Of a stretch of DNA of 8,000 bases, positions 5,830 through 8,000 are shown piece after piece (the stretch's first letter is position 1; each line of letters starts with the position of its first letter). Under the pieces are notes generated by a model, which saw only the letters and a program-made list of their open reading frames with translations, did not search any database and was not told where the DNA came from. Origin of the DNA: Paratractidigestivibacter sp963591565 (GTDB taxonomy: Bacteria > Actinomycetota > Coriobacteriia > Coriobacteriales > Atopobiaceae); the NCBI GenBank assembly GCA_963591565.1, contig CAVAUD010000093.1, positions 1 to 8,000 of the forward strand, given 5' to 3'. Position numbers and translations under genes: made by a program.

Positions 5830-6810
5830 TTAGTACAGATGTTGAGGGGTATAGGTCTTGCCGTCGCCCACATTGGTCCCCCCTCCACTCGCAGCGAAGG
5901 TCAAATCCACGCGCGACCAGGTGTTTTGCTGTACGTCGAAGGCGGCCGAGGTCCAGGTACCGTCGATGTAGACCATGAGCCATGCGTGCGAGATGTTGTC
6001 GGGCGAGACCTCGCCGGTCACGATCTGGGCCGGGATGCCCTGGCTGCGCAGCATCGCGGCACCGAGGCTGGCGTAGTCGAAGCAGATGCCCGAGCCGGCG
6101 GCGAGAGTGGCGTCCGGGTTGGGGATGTAGCCGGACGAGTCCTTGAGCTGGGCGGCCTTCTCGTCGTCATAGGTAATGTTGTCGCAAATCCAGTCGCAGA
6201 TGGCGGCGAGGGCCGCGCCTTGGGTCTGGGCTGCGGCAACGAGGTCGCGGGCCTTGGCCACGCAGGCGCTTGTCTCGCCGTAGCTGCAGATGACGTTGGG
6301 ACGCAGATAGGGGGCGAACTCGCTTTCGAGCTGGGCATCGACCGTGGCGCGGGCGAGCTCGACGTAGCTCGAGCCGGTGGTGTTTTGCATAACGCGCACC
6401 AGGTAGGTGCCGCTGCCCAGGGTGAGGGGGACGACCGCCGGGGTGCCGTCGGCTGGGATATCGAGGTTGTAGCTGGCATCTCCCAGGGAGACCTGGATCT
6501 TGAGGCGGCTTGAGCTGGTGGCCGAGGCCGCGACGTAGCCTTGCGCGGCGTGGCTGACGTCGATCAGGGCGCCGTTGTCGCCCTCGGCGGCGGCCTCGTC
6601 GAAGCCCGAGGTATAGGGCAGGGTCGCGGCCGGGGTGAAGGCAGCGCCGGTCGCCGACTCACCAGAGAAGGCCGATTGGACGGCGCCCGTCGCGGACGAC
6701 GCGGCCGAGCTGCAGCCACAAAGAACCAACGTCGCGGCCAAAAACACGCAACGTATGAGTTGACCTGCGCAAACGCGCGGGGCGGTGTATGTCTCGCTGA
6801 AGCGATTCAT
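5830..6810 (-). CDS. Transglutaminase-like secreted lipoprotein
   Basis: A 326-aa protein from the ATG at 6810-6808; an in-frame TTG two codons upstream is less likely. Numbering here is from the TTG, so subtract 2 for the ATG form. The N-terminus has a signal sequence with core FLAATLVLCGC and a lipobox-like Cys at 35, suggesting a lipid-anchored extracellular protein. A Ser/Ala/Thr-rich linker (36-65) leads into a beta domain (about 100-165). A transglutaminase-like (papain-fold) domain follows: GSGICFDYASLGAAML with the nucleophile C245, SHAWLMVYIDGTW with H277, and AAFDVQ with D294, completing a Cys-His-Asp triad. Before it, AAICDWICDNITYDD (204-218) is the usual helix and NI.Y motif of bacterial transglutaminase-like proteins. 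It may cross-link, cleave or process cell-surface proteins or peptidoglycan peptides; the substrate is unknown. It lies upstream of the pilus operon but behind its own terminator. There is no Shine-Dalgarno, which fits leaderless translation. Confidence 0.88.
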   Translation of the reverse strand: MNRFSETYTAPRVCAGQLIRCVFLAATLVLCGCSSAASSATGAVQSAFSGESATGAAFTPAATLPYTSGFDEAAAEGDNGALIDVSHAAQGYVAASATSSSRLKIQVSLGDASYNLDIPADGTPAVVPLTLGSGTYLVRVMQNTTGSSYVELARATVDAQLESEFAPYLRPNVICSYGETSACVAKARDLVAAAQTQGAALAAICDWICDNITYDDEKAAQLKDSSGYIPNPDATLAAGSGICFDYASLGAAMLRSQGIPAQIVTGEVSPDNISHAWLMVYIDGTWTSAAFDVQQNTWSRVDLTFAASGGGTNVGDGKTYTPQHLY

Positions 6811-6818
6811 TGGCAAGG

Positions 6819-6824
6819 ATTATA
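6819..6824 (-). promoter_or_regulatory. Perfect TATAAT -10 box, putative leaderless promoter of the transglutaminase gene
   Basis: TATAAT on the minus strand (6824-6819) is separated from the ATG (6810) by only 8 nt (CCTTGCCA). No recognisable TTGACA-like -35 sits 16-18 bp upstream; that stretch is GC-rich. The distance places the transcription start at or within about two bases of the start codon. Leaderless transcripts are well established in actinobacteria. There is no Shine-Dalgarno, consistent with this reading. Confidence 0.55.
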
Positions 6825-7012
6825 CAGTCGCGGGCGCCGGCATACTCCCTCGCATTCCCGAACGACTTTTTCCATTTTAAAATCCAAACCCTCAAGTAGC
6901 CCTTCTTGGCCAACTGGGCAAACGTGGCCAAAAACCGGCCCGCTACTCGCGCATCCCAAATTTAAAGTGGAAAAGGTCGCTCGGGATGCGCGGCGGCGCC
7001 CCCGCGGCACGA
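6825..7012. repeat. Long imperfect inverted repeat (palindrome) between serS and the transglutaminase gene
   Basis: The core arms are 6851-6881 and 6961-6990. Read as reverse complements they match at 27 of 31 positions, with three substitutions and one gap. The symmetry continues inward at identical 13-nt spacing to AGTAG (6895-6899) and CTACT (6943-6947), then TTGGCCA (6906-6912) and TGGCCAA (6925-6931). It also continues outward, with a gap, into GC-rich blocks near 6827-6840 and 6993-7010. In a plus-strand RNA two of the substitutions become G-U pairs. No T-run marks it as a terminator. It could be a MITE-like or REP-like dispersed element, or a structured RNA. It holds no credible gene. 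Confidence 0.7.
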
Positions 7013-7045
7013 AAAAGCGCCGGCACACGCAAGGTGTGCCGGCGC
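7012..7045 (-). terminator. Rho-independent terminator of serS
   Basis: On the minus strand a perfect 12-bp stem (7034-7045 with 7017-7028) closes a 5-nt loop (7029-7033) and is followed at once by TTTTT (7016-7012). It lies 26 bp after the serS stop codon. This is one of the clearest signals in the window. Confidence 0.93.
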
Positions 7046-7071
7046 CGCAAGCTCAAGCTCGCTTGGAAAAC

Positions 7072-8000
7072 CTAGGCCTCGGGCTTGATGACCTCGATGC
7101 CGCCCATGTAGGGGCGCAGGGCCTCGGGCACGGTGATGGTGCCGTCGGCGTTCTGGTAGTTCTCCATGATGGCGGCCATCGTGCGGCCCACGGCCAGGCC
7201 AGAGCCGTTGAGCGTGTGGACGTAACGGGTGCCCTTGAAGTTGGCCGGGTCGCGGTACTTGATGTTGGCGCGGCGAGCCTGGAAATCCCAGCAGTTGGAG
7301 CAAGAGGAGATCTCTTTGTAGTTGTTGTAGCTGGGCAGCCACACCTCGATGTCGTAGCACTTGGTGGCAGAGAAGCCGATGTCACCGGTGCACAGGGTGA
7401 CCACGTGGTACGGCAGGCCCAGCGCCTGCAGGCAGGCCTCGGCCTCGGCGACCATGGACTCGAGCTGGTTCATGGAGTCCTCGGGCGTGGCGAACTTGAC
7501 CATCTCGACCTTGTCGAACTCGTGCACGCGGATGATGCCGCGGGTGTCGCGGCCGGCCGAGCCCGCCTCCTCGCGAAAGCACGGGGTGAAGGCGGTGTAG
7601 AGCAGCGGCAGCTGGCTGGCGTCCAGGACCTCGTCGCGGTGGATGTTGGTGAGCTGGACCTCGGCCGTGGGGATGAGGTAGAGGTCGGGGTTCACGTGGT
7701 AGAGGTCGTCATCGAACTTGGGCAGCTGGCCGGTGCCGAACAGGCTGTCGTGGTTGGTGATGACGGGGGGCCACCACTCCTTGAAGCCGGCCTTGTTGTG
7801 CATGTCGATGAAGAAGTTGATCAGGCCGCGCTCCATGCGAGCACCCATGCCGCCCAGCAGGTAGAAGCGGGTGCCGGCGAGCTTGACGCCGCGGTCGAAG
7901 TCGATCATGCCCAGCTCGGGGCCCAGGTCCCAGTGGGCCTTGGGGTCGAAGTCGAACTCGCGCGGGGTGCCCCAGCGGCGCACCTCGGGGTTGTCGGAGT
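7072..8000 (-). CDS. serS: Seryl-tRNA synthetase, C-terminal part (5' end beyond right edge)
   Basis: The last 308 codons of a class II aminoacyl-tRNA synthetase that charges tRNA-Ser with serine in the cytoplasm. The frame stays open to the right edge and continues upstream as SDNPEVRRWGTPREFDF, typical of the linker after the N-terminal coiled-coil arm. That arm and the start codon are outside the window. Visible catalytic-core landmarks are GTGQLPKF, LIPTAEVQLTN, motif 2 (PCFREEAGSAGRDTRG then RVHEFDKVE), TGDIGFSATKCYDIEVWLP, and the EISSCSNCWDFQARR loop. Motif 3 is SGLAVGRTMAAIMENYQ followed by VPEALRPYMGG near the C-terminus. The protein ends with EVIKPEA and a TAG, and a strong terminator follows. 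No damage or unusual residues were noticed. The family is certain. Confidence 0.98.
   Translation of the reverse strand, partial: SDNPEVRRWGTPREFDFDPKAHWDLGPELGMIDFDRGVKLAGTRFYLLGGMGARMERGLINFFIDMHNKAGFKEWWPPVITNHDSLFGTGQLPKFDDDLYHVNPDLYLIPTAEVQLTNIHRDEVLDASQLPLLYTAFTPCFREEAGSAGRDTRGIIRVHEFDKVEMVKFATPEDSMNQLESMVAEAEACLQALGLPYHVVTLCTGDIGFSATKCYDIEVWLPSYNNYKEISSCSNCWDFQARRANIKYRDPANFKGTRYVHTLNGSGLAVGRTMAAIMENYQNADGTITVPEALRPYMGGIEVIKPEA

Noticed and set aside
6659..7028. Two short minus-strand frames (73 and 90 codons) crossing the palindrome
   Set aside because: They overlap the palindrome and the lipoprotein signal sequence in other frames and show no family features. The repeat explains the region better.
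1..8000. CRISPR arrays, tRNA/rRNA genes, insertion sequences, phage genes
   Set aside because: No regularly spaced direct repeats, cloverleaf-like sequences, transposase or integrase motifs were seen on either strand.

Overview
The window is a high-GC bacterial segment in which every convincing gene reads on the minus strand. The G/C-rich third positions, the SerS sequence and the mixture of a pilus operon with Ig-like surface proteins suggest a Gram-positive actinobacterium. A gut-type Coriobacteriia such as Collinsella or a relative is my best guess. This is inferred from sequence style; no database search was possible.

In the direction of transcription (right to left): the C-terminal 308 codons of seryl-tRNA synthetase (serS) enter from the right edge and end at a strong intrinsic terminator (7012-7045). 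Next comes about 185 bp of imperfect inverted-repeat DNA (about 6825-7012). It abuts a perfect TATAAT box 8 nt before the ATG of a secreted transglutaminase-like lipoprotein (5830-6810), which may therefore be translated from a leaderless mRNA. A hairpin at 5764-5796 separates that gene from the next unit.

The central unit (1591-5750) is a compact, apparently complete operon of six genes: pilC (platform protein), four small single-pass membrane proteins (108, 179, 153 and 174 aa) that look like minor-pilin or pseudopilin-type components, and a pilT-type ATPase at the end. The genes are tightly spaced, with ATGA and TAGTG stop/start overlaps, and the operon closes with a clear intrinsic terminator (1591-1625). 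No PilB assembly ATPase, canonical GFTLIE-type major pilin, prepilin peptidase or PilM/N/O gene lies in the operon. Either those parts are encoded elsewhere or this is a reduced or atypical type IV filament machine.

The left end holds the N-terminal 441 codons of a large secreted surface protein: signal peptide, acidic low-complexity stretch, a B-repeat-like beta domain, a BIG2-type Ig-like domain and the start of another domain. It runs off the left edge. The 341-bp AT-richer gap upstream carries the pilT terminator and an 8-bp inverted repeat that could be regulatory.

The most notable signals are the small pilus-like operon with its four unclassified membrane proteins and a PilT that has some PilB-like motif residues, and the long imperfect palindrome beside the putative leaderless promoter.
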